Assembly: GCA_023386955.1 (NCBI GenBank)
Contig: JAEWIS010000023.1
Location: 1-64,000, forward strand
Direction: 5' to 3'
Length of the DNA: 64,000 nt
Source of the DNA: Bacillota bacterium
Lineage (GTDB): Bacteria > Bacillota > Bacilli > Paenibacillales > NBRC-103111
A program made the position numbers and the translations under genes. This document shows positions 1-9,600 of the stretch, piece by piece. Below the pieces are notes generated by a model, which was not told where the DNA came from, did no database searches, and saw only the letters and a list, made by a program, of their open reading frames with translations. How positions within the stretch are numbered: position 1 is the first letter of the stretch; the number at the start of each line of letters is the position of its first letter.

Positions 1-160
1 TACGTGCGTTTCTAGCTTGCCACCGCTCTCCTTGACGAAGGCATACCATGTGGTACCCAACCCACGGATAGCAGCGTGCCGACCGTCGCTCGTTTATTTG
101 CTCCCGCGCCACGTGCTCCGACCCTGCTAAACCGGAGGGCTTGACAAAAACGTTCATAGC
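1..160. other. Left edge, no gene recognised
   Basis: No frame here has a convincing start, ribosome site or protein-like composition. A minus-strand frame stays open to the window edge but resembles nothing I recognise. It may hold the end of a gene lying outside the window. Confidence 0.3.
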
Positions 161-340
161 AACGAATCTGAGGAACGCTATTTGACTAGAAATGGGCCTG
201 TTTGAAATCTAACGAATCCTAGCCACTCTATTTGTCCCAATCGGCGCCGAATGGTGCCTAAAAGGGCGAATAGCGTGCGACAGATTCGTTAGATTTTTTA
301 TTTGGCCTGTTAGGGGGAATTAGCGTGGCTGAGATTCGTT
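161..340. repeat. Four-unit intergenic repeat element, copy 1
   Basis: Four copies of a unit of about 22 bp occur at 161, 211, 269 and 318. The first two read forward (AACGAATC at the 5' end, CTATTT at the 3' end) and the last two are inverted (ending in GATTCGTT). Start-to-start distances are 50, 58 and 49 bp. The layout matches the elements at 13.2, 15.9, 29.1 and 31.5 kb although the unit sequence differs. It lies upstream of the first ABC operon. Confidence 0.75.
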
Positions 341-378
341 AGCCCCCCATTAACAAGAAAATTGTGTATCCCCAAAAT

Positions 379-408
379 GCCGTCAGGACGCAGAACTGGC
401 GGCTTTTT
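379..408 (+). terminator. Terminator-like hairpin
   Basis: GCCGTCAG pairs with CTGGCGGC (one G-U pair), followed by TTTTT. No gene in the window lies just upstream, so it either ends a transcript from outside or attenuates transcription into the ABC operon that starts about 180 bp later. Confidence 0.45.
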
Positions 409-587
409 GCTGTCTTCGGGCAGAAGCGGCAGACCAGCCGTAATTACGGGGGATCCGCTTAACCGGAATCCGGATAGGGTGCGGCAAGCACCTTCCGTAT
501 TAACCGGAATATTGAATATTGCCGCTTGGGGACAGGGCGGGTAAGGTTGGGGCATGCAGCAATTCAATCCACCCGAGGAGGTCCGGC

Positions 588-1562
588 ATGAAGCCAAACT
601 CATTAGACGCAACCGGAAGTCAGGCTGTCAGCGCCGCAACGGCTCCCGCCAAAAAGGTTCCATTTTGGAGAACCCAGCGGTTTGCGCTTAACGTTCCGTT
701 GTGGACGATGTTTGTGCCCGTTGTGGCATTTTATCTGATTTTTAAGTACACCCCCATGGCGGGACTGGTCATCGCCTTCAAGAACTACAATTTCCACGAC
801 GGGATTTTCGGCAGTCCCTGGGTCGGTCTGGAGAACTTCCGCAATCTGTTCACCCAGGCCCAATCCGTCCAGATTATCCGCAACACCTTAATGCTGAGCT
901 TGTTATCTGTATTCATCAGCTTTCCATTCCCCATCGCACTGGCCATTATGTTGAATGAGGTCCGGAAGATGTGGTTCAAAAAAATCGTACAAACGCTGGT
1001 GTACCTGCCCTACTTCTTCTCCTGGGTGATTGTTGGCGGTATCGTGATTACCCTGTTTGCCCAAAGCGGTGTTGTCAACAGCGTAATGGGACGGCTGACG
1101 GGAGCGGAACCCTTCGCCTTCCTGTTTAAGGAATGGTCCTGGATCTCCCTGTTTCTGGGTTCGGGCATCTGGAAGGATACGGGCTTCAACGCCATTATCT
1201 ATCTGGCCGCACTGACCACCATCGATCCCAGCCTGTATGAAGCCGCCGGCATGGACGGTGCAGGCAAGTTCAAGCAGATGTGGCATGTGACGCTGCCGGG
1301 CATTAGCCCCACCATAGTCATCATGCTGATCCTGGCCATGGGCCGGGTTATGGAGGTGGGCTTCGATCAGATCTACGTGCTGCAGAACCCCATCGTCTCC
1401 AATATATCTGAGGTCATCAGCACCTACATTTACCAAATCGGCCTGCAGGGCGGCCAATTCAGCTTGACCACTGCGCTGGGTTTGTTCGAGTCCCTGGTTG
1501 CTTTCAGCCTGGTGATCCTGACCAACGCCATTGCCAAGCGCTTCAACAAATCCCTATGGTAG
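588..1562 (+). CDS. Sugar ABC transporter permease, LplB type
   Basis: Inner-membrane permease, 324 residues, of the family that imports oligosaccharides in Bacillales. Several hydrophobic segments are visible. The cytoplasmic EAA loop that docks with the ATPase is present (EAAGMDGAGKF, then LPGISP). I chose the ATG after GAGGAGGTCCGGC; a frame from 519 is longer but has no ribosome site. The partner permease follows after 13 bp, and the binding lipoprotein is third. No ATPase gene is in the window; these systems commonly share an MsmX-type ATPase encoded elsewhere. The substrate cannot be read from the sequence. Confidence 0.9.
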   Translation: MKPNSLDATGSQAVSAATAPAKKVPFWRTQRFALNVPLWTMFVPVVAFYLIFKYTPMAGLVIAFKNYNFHDGIFGSPWVGLENFRNLFTQAQSVQIIRNTLMLSLLSVFISFPFPIALAIMLNEVRKMWFKKIVQTLVYLPYFFSWVIVGGIVITLFAQSGVVNSVMGRLTGAEPFAFLFKEWSWISLFLGSGIWKDTGFNAIIYLAALTTIDPSLYEAAGMDGAGKFKQMWHVTLPGISPTIVIMLILAMGRVMEVGFDQIYVLQNPIVSNISEVISTYIYQIGLQGGQFSLTTALGLFESLVAFSLVILTNAIAKRFNKSLW

Positions 1563-1575
1563 ACGGAGGCTTACT

Positions 1576-2451
1576 ATGAAGTACACAACGGGAGAAAAAG
1601 TTTTTTATGGCGTCAACTATGTCCTCTTATCCTTGGCCGGTCTCATCTGCCTGCTGCCGCTTCTCAATCTGGCCTCCGTCTCGCTGAGCGGCAAGGATGC
1701 GGTGCTCTCCGGCTTCGTCACCTTCTGGCCGGTGGATGTTACTACGGAATCTTATAAGCTGCTGTTCGACGGCACGCCGATTGTGAATGCTTTTTTTAAC
1801 AATGTGAAAATTACGGTGGTGGGTGTGGTCCTGAGCATGATCTTCACCGTGTTCGCGGCGTATCCCCTGTCCCGGAGCTGGTTCTACGGGCGTCGTTATC
1901 TGACGCTGGTCATTGTGTTCACGATGCTGTTCAACGGCGGTTTGATTCCTACTTACTTGGTTATCAAGCAGCTGGGCCTGGTGGATTCCTATGGCGCCTT
2001 GTGGCTGCCTGCCCTGGTGAGCACGTACAACATGCTGATCATGCGTTCCTTCTTCGAAAGTATACCCGACGAACTGGTGGAGGCCGCCCGGATGGACGGT
2101 GCGGGAGAGTGGAGAGTGCTGCTGCGGATTATGCTGCCGCTGTCTGTGCCGATGATCGCCACCATCGCTCTGTTCTATGGAGTGCATTACTGGAATGCCT
2201 TCTTCAACGTGCTGATCTATATGAACAGCGCCGACAAGTACAATATGACAGTGCTGATCCAGCAGATGATCAAAAGCCAATCGGTGCTTCAGGAGCTCAA
2301 CATGATGAATCAGGAGGAGGTCAGCAATATTACACCTGAGGGCATCAAGGCGGCGGGCATTATGATTATGGTGATTCCCATGTTGATTGTGTATCCGCTT
2401 CTGCAACGGTATTTTGTTAAGGGGGTGATGATTGGGGCCATCAAGGGGTAG
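1576..2451 (+). CDS. Sugar ABC transporter permease, YtcP/AraQ type
   Basis: Second integral membrane subunit, 291 residues, forming a heterodimer with the preceding permease. The EAA loop reads EAARMDGAGEW followed by LPLSVP. The C-terminus, with a YFVKGVMIGAIKG ending, is typical of the CarB/YtcP branch. The start is the ATG preceded by ACGGAGG; a frame from 1531 overlaps the upstream gene and lacks a ribosome site. Translation is probably coupled to the first permease. A 318-bp gap with a hairpin separates it from the binding protein. Confidence 0.9.
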   Translation: MKYTTGEKVFYGVNYVLLSLAGLICLLPLLNLASVSLSGKDAVLSGFVTFWPVDVTTESYKLLFDGTPIVNAFFNNVKITVVGVVLSMIFTVFAAYPLSRSWFYGRRYLTLVIVFTMLFNGGLIPTYLVIKQLGLVDSYGALWLPALVSTYNMLIMRSFFESIPDELVEAARMDGAGEWRVLLRIMLPLSVPMIATIALFYGVHYWNAFFNVLIYMNSADKYNMTVLIQQMIKSQSVLQELNMMNQEEVSNITPEGIKAAGIMIMVIPMLIVYPLLQRYFVKGVMIGAIKG

Positions 2452-2769
2452 TCGGACAGTGGCAGCTTTCATGGCAAACCCATTTAACCCATTTTCTAAG
2501 ACTTCATTCCTTCCCGGAAATAGATGTCTTGGAGGCTCAAACAACGTTTTGTCGGCTTTGATTTTATCTGAAAATTTCTGTTTCAAAGCCGCCAAAAAAC
2601 TCGCCCTCAAGCCATCTATTATCCTTCCAGTCATTCCGCTGAAAATGGCTACGCCAACAAGACTGCCCGCCCAACTCCGCGGGAGTAAAGAAAGAGGAAT
2701 TAGAAAACGAGCAAAACAAGCCTTACTGTACTACAATAATGAGGACATTAAGGGAGGTCATTACAGATT
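2452..2769 (+). promoter_or_regulatory. Permease to binding-protein gap with inverted repeat
   Basis: This gap has no gene. It holds an inverted repeat, CGGCTTTGA at 2553-2561 with TCAAAGCCG at 2583-2591 (9-bp stem, 21-nt loop), and ends in the ribosome site AAGGGAGG of the lipoprotein gene. No T-run follows the hairpin. It could be a processing or stabilising element, or mark a separate promoter that raises lipoprotein expression over the permeases. Confidence 0.4.
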
Positions 2770-4440
2770 ATGAGTAAAAAGACATGGTTGAAAACCACCG
2801 CCGTTACTGCCGCTGCCGTTACGTTAGCATTAACTGCCGCCGCTTGCGGTGATGACAATAAGGGTGCATCCGATACCAGCCCCAACGCCAGCAGTGGGAC
2901 ATCCAGCACGGCTCCGGCTAAACGCGGCTCCATCAGCATTTCCCTGTACGACCGGGGCACAGTCCCTGCCGAAGAAGGCACCATGGATAATAACCGCTGG
3001 ACCAAGTGGGTCAACGAAAACGGCCCTAACGATGTGAAGTATGTAACCGTTCCCCGTTTCGAATCCCTGCAGAAGTTTAACGTGCTATTTGCCTCTGGCT
3101 CCGCGCCGGACCTGATCTTTGAATACGATACCGCTTATCAAGGTCAGCTTTACAACCAGAAGCAGCTTTTGCCCCTGGATGACCTGATCAACAAAAGCAG
3201 CAAGGACTACAAAGCGGTGCTGGAGAAATATCCTGCCCTGAAAAAAGCGGGCACCATGGCTGACGGCAAGCTTTACACGGTAGGCCGCCCGATGGATGTT
3301 AACCCGCAGCATTACCTTTTTATCCGCAGCGACTGGTTGAAGAAGCTGAATCTGAAGACCCCCACCACCCCGGCGGAGCTGCTTGAAGTAGCCAAGGCCT
3401 TCACCACCCAGGACCCGGACGGCAACAGCAAGGCGGATACCCAAGGCATCGGATTGAGCTTCGTTTCCGGTATTGTGCTTAACCATATGTTTGGAACCGG
3501 ATTCACACTGTTCGGCACAGACCAGGTTCCGTGGATTCTGGAAAATGACAAGGTTGTTCACAATTGGGACCGGATTAAAGCAGCCATCGGCTTCCAGAAG
3601 GAGCTTTACGAGTCGGGCGTTGTTGATAAGGACTTCGTAACCGACAAAAACGGCGAGAAGCAGAAGCAGGCCTGGATTACCGGCAAGCTGGGGATTTACG
3701 GCGGCAACGGGGCGGATATTACCATCTACGAAACCCTGAAAAAGAATGTGCCTACAGCTGAAATTGCCATCATCCCGCTGCCAAAAACCGAATTCGGCCA
3801 GTTCAGCCCTCTGTCCAGCAACCCCATCCAAATGACGGGGATGGTCAACGCAGCTACCAAGGACCCGGAAGCGGTTATGCGCCAAATCGACTTTATGGTC
3901 ACCGAGAAATTCACCAAAACCATCGAGTTTGGCATGGAGGGTGTTCACTACACGCCTACCAGCAACGGCTGCGCCCAGGTCATCGATGCTGACAAGAACA
4001 AGAAGGAGCGGGACTACAACCGGGATATGAACATGCTTCAGCCTATCGTCGGTCCTTGCTACGGTTTGGACAACAAGGTGAATCCGACTCCTACCGAGAA
4101 GGAGCTGGGCGAGCTGGTGAAGCAGGCCAGAACCCTGTACATCAATGAAAAAGCGCCGATGGTGGGCATTACCCAAAAGGCATACCTGCCCAACCTGCCT
4201 CAGGACTTGGCTACCATCAACACCAATGCCAACAAGACCATTCTGGATGCAGCGAACAAAACCATTGTCAGCGGCAAAAGCTACAGTGTGGACCAGTTCA
4301 TTACTGACTCCAAGGCAGCCTGGGAAAAAGCGGGCGGTACCAAGGTGGATGATTTCTACGCCAAGTGGTACGACGAAAACAAGGGCACCGCGATCCTGAT
4401 GGCGGATATCTACAAAATGGCAGCAGCCCAGAAGAAATAA
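2770..4440 (+). CDS. Extracellular solute-binding lipoprotein
   Basis: Substrate-capturing subunit of the ABC importer, 556 residues, of the long LplA/YtcQ type. The N-terminus has a charged start, a hydrophobic stretch and a lipobox TAAAC with the lipidated cysteine at residue 26, then a Ser/Thr/Ala-rich linker to about residue 50. The mature protein would be tethered outside the membrane. The region around YDTAYQ and the alternating hydrophobic pattern fit a type I solute-binding fold. It is preceded by AAGGGAGG and followed by an intercistronic hairpin. The ligand is probably a plant or microbial oligosaccharide, by context only. Confidence 0.88.
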   Translation: MSKKTWLKTTAVTAAAVTLALTAAACGDDNKGASDTSPNASSGTSSTAPAKRGSISISLYDRGTVPAEEGTMDNNRWTKWVNENGPNDVKYVTVPRFESLQKFNVLFASGSAPDLIFEYDTAYQGQLYNQKQLLPLDDLINKSSKDYKAVLEKYPALKKAGTMADGKLYTVGRPMDVNPQHYLFIRSDWLKKLNLKTPTTPAELLEVAKAFTTQDPDGNSKADTQGIGLSFVSGIVLNHMFGTGFTLFGTDQVPWILENDKVVHNWDRIKAAIGFQKELYESGVVDKDFVTDKNGEKQKQAWITGKLGIYGGNGADITIYETLKKNVPTAEIAIIPLPKTEFGQFSPLSSNPIQMTGMVNAATKDPEAVMRQIDFMVTEKFTKTIEFGMEGVHYTPTSNGCAQVIDADKNKKERDYNRDMNMLQPIVGPCYGLDNKVNPTPTEKELGELVKQARTLYINEKAPMVGITQKAYLPNLPQDLATINTNANKTILDAANKTIVSGKSYSVDQFITDSKAAWEKAGGTKVDDFYAKWYDENKGTAILMADIYKMAAAQKK

Positions 4441-4459
4441 ACCAGCAGCATGATGAGCC

Positions 4460-4489
4460 AGAAGGGCGGACCGCAGGGTGCGCCTTTCT
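4460..4489 (+). promoter_or_regulatory. Intercistronic hairpin after lipoprotein gene
   Basis: AGAAGGGCG pairs with CGCCTTTCT (one G-U pair), without a clean T-run. It lies directly after the lipoprotein stop and before the next ribosome site, where such hairpins often protect the binding-protein mRNA. The second ABC operon has a hairpin at the same relative place (54233-54271). Confidence 0.5.
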
Positions 4490-4512
4490 GCTGCACGTAA
4501 GGAGGAGCAAGG

Positions 4513-6300
4513 ATGAACAGTGAAGTAAAGGCAGTTCTGGAGCGCAGCTTTGAGGCGGCTCTGCACGAGGCCGTGCTGGAAGAGGGGCTTGTCCGGTATG
4601 ACCGGCCTGGGCATACGCGCCAGGTTGCCCATTTGCCTTATTGCCATGAGGGGCGTTACTCAGCCGGATATTATACCTTCGGAATGCTAACCGGACAGCT
4701 TCCGGCTGAAAAGGGGCTGGAGATTCTGCAGGCAGTGACAGCGCTGCAGATTACCGACCCGGCGCATCCCCACTACGGAGGCTTCCGTTGGTACCGGGAA
4801 GAGGCGGAAATCCAGGACTCCAATGCGGCGTTTTTTATCCTGATGCCGCTGGTGACGGTGCGGTTATGCGTTCCGGATGTTTTTCCCGCAGAACATGTGG
4901 AGCTGATGGACCGGATGCTGGGCCATGCCGCCGTCTGGTTCAGCCACGAATGCGCCCATCCCGAAATTTATTACCCCAATAAGATTATGAGCGACGGGGC
5001 TATGTTGTTGGCTGCATCCGTACTGTCGGGGGAGGAGCACTACGCCCGGGAGGGTGTGGAGTTCTTCCGCCGGTGGGAGGATTATACCGCCCGGCGGGGC
5101 TGGGGCTGGGGAGAAAACCTGAGTCTGGTATACCAGAGTGTCATGATGAATGCGCTTCGGATTGCCATGCGGGCCATTGGCGGCAGGGACGAGGAGCTGA
5201 CCGGACGGCTAGCCGCCAGGATGGAGGAGCTGAAGGAGATTCTCCGGTTTCATGCCGGGGAAGAGATTGTGCCCGCCATCCGGAGTTATAACTTCAAGGG
5301 CGAAACCATCCGCAAAAGCCTGTTGTGGGCGGCAGCGGGAGTACGGGATTTTGCCGATATGAGCGGTGACACCTTCAACTTGAATGATCTGGTTTCCTTG
5401 CTGCTGCTGGAGCCGGAGCTTGCGGCGGGGATCCGGGCGCAGGAGGAGCAGTTACTGCCGCGCGTCCGGGAGGAGAGGGTGTTTGACGATGCCCGCGCCT
5501 ACAGCTGGATCGGCGGGAATGTCCGCTTGGGCAGCCTAAGCCGTTTTCCGGTGATTCCGGGCTCGTATCAATGGCCTACCTGGGGTCTGGGGTGGCAGTC
5601 CTTTCCTGTAAGCTTTAGCGTAAAGGACAAACAGGTGTCGTATCTGCGCTGGTATGTGGACGAGGGGGAGTCCATCCGCACCCATCCTACGCATGATTTC
5701 CATGGCGGATATCTCAGCCCGGCATTATTCAAAGAAAGCATTTATCCGGACGTACAGACGGTTTCCTCTCAGCGGGAAAATGCGGCGCTGGTGCTTCGGA
5801 GCATGAACCGGGTGAACAACCAGGTGAAGGAGCTGGCGGATGAGTGGGTGGTCCATCGTTTCGACGGGGTGCTGGAGACCATTGCGACTGAAGCCGGAGG
5901 TCGGATGTGGCATGTGCTGCGTTATCCCCATGCCGCCGTTGCAGTAACCGCTCTGCTGGGATTGGCTGAGGAGGATGCGGAGAGAAAGCAGCAGCTTGTG
6001 GCTGCGGTGATGGACGGGGACACCCTGAGGCTTCGTCAGGTGCTGAGCTCCCGGGCAGAAGCGGCCCGGCTGGAAAGCTGGAGACTGGAGGCCGGCTGGG
6101 CAGTGGTAGCTGTGGACGGGGAAGACGGTGTGGAGGTGCTGGAAGCGTATCTCAACCGGTATACCATCCGCGATGTGACGGAACCGGAGGCGGAGGTGCC
6201 GCGGAAGATGGCGGGGGCTATGCCCAGACGGTGCACACTTTTGCTGGATGGCCAGCCGGTTGTGGAGCTGTACGCCGATCCGTACCACATTTTCGCGTAA
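4513..6300 (+). CDS. Toroid-like putative carbohydrate-active protein
   Basis: A cytoplasmic protein of 595 residues without a signal peptide. I do not recognise the exact family. Repeated helical segments with aromatic and acidic patches (HPHYGGFRWYREE, QDSNAAFF, WGWGENLS near residue 200, YQWPTWGLGWQSFP near 360) resemble enzymes with an (alpha/alpha)6 toroid, as in heparinase-like lyases and several glycosidases. The C-terminal 150 residues look like a beta-sheet domain. The start follows AAGGAGGAGCAAGG. As last gene of the ABC operon it most likely processes the imported oligosaccharide; lyase versus hydrolase cannot be decided. Confidence 0.6.
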   Translation: MNSEVKAVLERSFEAALHEAVLEEGLVRYDRPGHTRQVAHLPYCHEGRYSAGYYTFGMLTGQLPAEKGLEILQAVTALQITDPAHPHYGGFRWYREEAEIQDSNAAFFILMPLVTVRLCVPDVFPAEHVELMDRMLGHAAVWFSHECAHPEIYYPNKIMSDGAMLLAASVLSGEEHYAREGVEFFRRWEDYTARRGWGWGENLSLVYQSVMMNALRIAMRAIGGRDEELTGRLAARMEELKEILRFHAGEEIVPAIRSYNFKGETIRKSLLWAAAGVRDFADMSGDTFNLNDLVSLLLLEPELAAGIRAQEEQLLPRVREERVFDDARAYSWIGGNVRLGSLSRFPVIPGSYQWPTWGLGWQSFPVSFSVKDKQVSYLRWYVDEGESIRTHPTHDFHGGYLSPALFKESIYPDVQTVSSQRENAALVLRSMNRVNNQVKELADEWVVHRFDGVLETIATEAGGRMWHVLRYPHAAVAVTALLGLAEEDAERKQQLVAAVMDGDTLRLRQVLSSRAEAARLESWRLEAGWAVVAVDGEDGVEVLEAYLNRYTIRDVTEPEAEVPRKMAGAMPRRCTLLLDGQPVVELYADPYHIFA

Positions 6301-6322
6301 GCCGCCCCGCGTGAAGAGGCAG

Positions 6323-6346
6323 GATGTACCCGGTACCGGGTACATC
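6323..6346. repeat. 24-bp perfect palindrome
   Basis: A fully symmetric palindrome centred on GGTACC, with arms GATGTACCC and GGGTACATC. It begins 22 bp after the stop of the preceding gene and just before the tandem hairpin array. It has no T-run, so it is either a processing hairpin or a protein-binding site. Confidence 0.6.
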
Positions 6347-6380
6347 TGCTGCGGCGGGGGTGGGAGGCCCGAGGTACGGG

Positions 6381-6634
6381 TTATACTCGAAAAACCGAGT
6401 ATAAAGTGCCTCAGGGGGGCCGAAGTAGCGGATTATACTCGAAAAACCGAGTATAAAGTGTCTCAGAGGGGCCGAAGTGGTGGATTATATTCGAAAAATC
6501 GAGTATAAAGTGCCTCAGGGGGGCCGAAGTGGCGGATTATACTCGAAAAACCGAGTAGAAACCGCCTCAGAAGGTCCGGGGGCGGAATAGGGATGGGCCA
6601 AAGTGGCGCATTATTCTTGAAAAACCGAGTTCAA
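6381..6634. repeat. Tandem 52-bp hairpin array
   Basis: Five units start at 6381, 6433, 6485, 6537 and 6611; the first four are spaced exactly 52 bp. Each contains a hairpin with arms TTATACTCG and CGAGTATAA around an A-rich loop. The third unit has a C-to-T change that leaves a G-U pair in RNA. The 28-bp spacers are also conserved (TGCCTCAGGGGGGCCGAAG). The fifth unit is degraded. Because 52 is not a multiple of three and stops occur, this is not coding. It lies between the first ABC operon and the giant secreted protein gene. Confidence 0.85.
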
Positions 6635-6682
6635 CGTGTCCCCGTGGGGCGTAAAGCTTAAATATTCAAAGGAGAGTGAATT

Positions 6683-9600
6683 ATGGTTACTAGCACCAAA
6701 CCAGTCAAGCAGTCTTCCATTTTACGCATGTTTGTATGCGCTTTCTTATCTGTGCTGATGCTCTTGACCGGCTTTGCTCCAATTTCGGGTTTTGCTTCAA
6801 TTTCCGGCTTCAAACCCATGTCGGGCCTTTCGCTGCAAACCGCGTCGGCGGCAACAGGCAACGTCCTGGCCGATACCTTCGATGCTGCGGCCATCGGCGG
6901 CAAACCCTCCGGCTGGAGCATCGCCTCCCACCCGGAAATTGCTGTGTCCGTCCAGGAGGTGGACGGTCACCCGGGGCGGGCTTTGGCATATGCCCAATCC
7001 TCCAAACGCAGCGCCACTTATACCATTTCCCGCTCCTTCACCGGCGCCACACCCAAGAGTGTGCTGACCTACCAGTTCCGGGCGGAGCAGACCAATGCGG
7101 TGATTTATTTGCCCTATATCAATTCCGGTTCCGTTAACCTGGCGCAATTTGCCCTGAACGGCGGGAAAATCTCTTACATGAAGGCTGGCGCCAGCGCCTG
7201 GACCGGGCTGGAGGACTATCAGGCAGGCACCTGGTATACCATCCGCATCGCAGTGGATACGGAAGCGGGTACTTATGATTTTTACATTAACGATGTGCAA
7301 AAGCTGTCCGGGGAGCCGTTGAAGGCCAAGGGCACCTTTGACAAAATGTCCATGGGCTTCTACAAGGACAGCATCGGTACTGTCTATTTTGACGAGTTCC
7401 ATGTCTACTCCTACAAGAAATTGGAAAACGTTTCCTTCTCCAAGGAGAGCTACGATATTGCCGCCAACACCAGCCAACCGCTAGAGCTGGTCTTCCATCC
7501 GGCTGACGCCACCAACCGGAATGCCGTGTGGACCTCCAGCCATCCCGAGGTAGCGACGGTTACGAACAGCGGAGTGGTAACGGCTCTTACGCCAGGAGAA
7601 ACTGTCATTTCCGTATCACCCGAGGAGCTCGCCGGAGAGCCGCCGGAAACAACTGTGGTACGGGTGTTTGCGGAGCCGATCAGCTCAATTGATATCGGGA
7701 CAGTGGCAGCCGGCGTGCCTGTTGGCTCACGGGTCCTGCTTCAGGCTGCTATCCTGCCTGCCCATACCACAGACCAATTTATCACATGGAGCACCTCGGA
7801 CCCGCAGATTGCTACCATTGACCATTATGGCGAATTAACGGGCGTTTCCGCTGGCAAGGTGAAGGTATATGCTACCAGTCCCAATGGATTGGTTCGCGGG
7901 GAAACGGAAGTAACGGTAGTGGCCCGCAATGTGGCACACCGGCTGTATGTATCCCCGGCCGGAGCGGATACCAATCCGGGTACGGAGGCGGCTCCTTACC
8001 GAACCATTGCCAAGGCACAGGAAGCGGTACGTGCTCTTAAAAACGGCATGGCCGGGGATGTTGAGGTTCTGCTGCGGGGCGGCACCTATGTGCTGCCGGA
8101 GGTGTTGACCTTTACGCCGCAGGACTCGGGTGAAAACGGGTATTTTGTCACCTACCGGAGCTATCCGGGGGAGGAGGCGCTGGTAAGCGGCAGCAAGAAG
8201 GTAACCGGCTGGTCGATGTACGATGCGGAAAAAGGCATTTATTCCGCCGATGCTGCCGGTCTGCGGACCCGCCAGCTGTTTGTGGACGGTTTCCGGGCTG
8301 TCCGGGCTTCCAGCACAGGGGGATTGACCAACCCCGTCAAAACAGATGCGGGTTATACTTCCGATGACCCGGCACTTGCCGCTTTTGCCAAACCTGATGA
8401 TCTGGAATTGGTTTTTAATGATTTGTGGACCAATTCCCGCGTAGGTGTTACATCAGTTTCACTCACCTCCGAAGGAAAAGCGCAGCTGACCTTGGACCAG
8501 CCGGCCTGGGACGCGGTCCGTAACCGTGGATTAACCTCCGCTACCGTTCCCGTCACCTACGAAAATGCTTTGGAGCTGTTGGATGAACCGGGTGAATGGT
8601 ATCTGGATGAACAGGCGGGCAAGCTGTTTTACAAACCGCGCGCTTGGGAAAATATGAGCACCTCGTCCATTGTGGCACCTGTGCTGGAAAAGCTGCTCGA
8701 CATCCGTGGCGAGTCGGCAGATAACCCCGTCCGCAACCTGGAGTTTCGCAATCTGCATTTCAGCTACACCACATGGATGCGGCCCAGCAGCGAATACGGC
8801 CATTCCGATGCCCAAAATAACTATTTGCGCTACTCCGGAACACCGGATTATATGCCGGATGCGGCTATTGATTTGAGCTATGCCAATACGGTCAATTTTG
8901 AAGGCAATGATTTTTCCCGGCTGGGGATTACCGCTGTGCGGATGAAAACGGCGGTGCAGAACAGCCTCATCCGTGCCAACCGCTTCTATGACATCTCCGG
9001 CAACGCCGTCAGTGTGGGGGAGCCCAACAGCTCTGACCGGGAAAACTACAATCCGGCGGATCACCGGAAGATCATGAAAAACAACGATGTGGTCAACAAT
9101 CTCATCCACGATATCGGGGTGGACTATAAGTCGTCGTCGGCTATTTCGGCGGGTTTTCCCGAGTATATGGATATCAGCCACAATGAAATCTACAACATCC
9201 CTTACAGCGGCACGCATATCGGGTATGGCTGGGATAAGCTTTTTACCCCGGTGCTGCGGAATGTGAGGATTGAAAACAATTTTATCTACGATCTGATGGG
9301 CAAGGGTCTGCGGGACGGCGGAGCCATCTACAGCCTGGGGGCTTCCGGTGGAACGGCGGAGAACAAGAACCTGGTGAAGGGCAATTATATTCGCAACCAG
9401 ATGGACGACAGCGCAGCACTGTATGCGGATGAGGGCACCACGTACTGGCGCTATGAAAATAACGTCATCGATCTTTCCGAATCGCCACCCTGGCATAGCT
9501 CCAAACGATGGGCCCAGGCCTACAAGGCCAGCATCCATAACCTGGATCTGGTGAACAATTATATGACGGAGTCTGTTTTTGTTAATAACGCGATTGATGT

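Noticed and set aside
3085..4647. 520-codon minus-strand gene
   Set aside because: Antisense to the lipoprotein gene and spans its intercistronic hairpin.
6381..6634. CRISPR array
   Set aside because: Repeats of 24 bp with 28-bp spacers fit by size, but the spacers are nearly identical and no cas gene is present.
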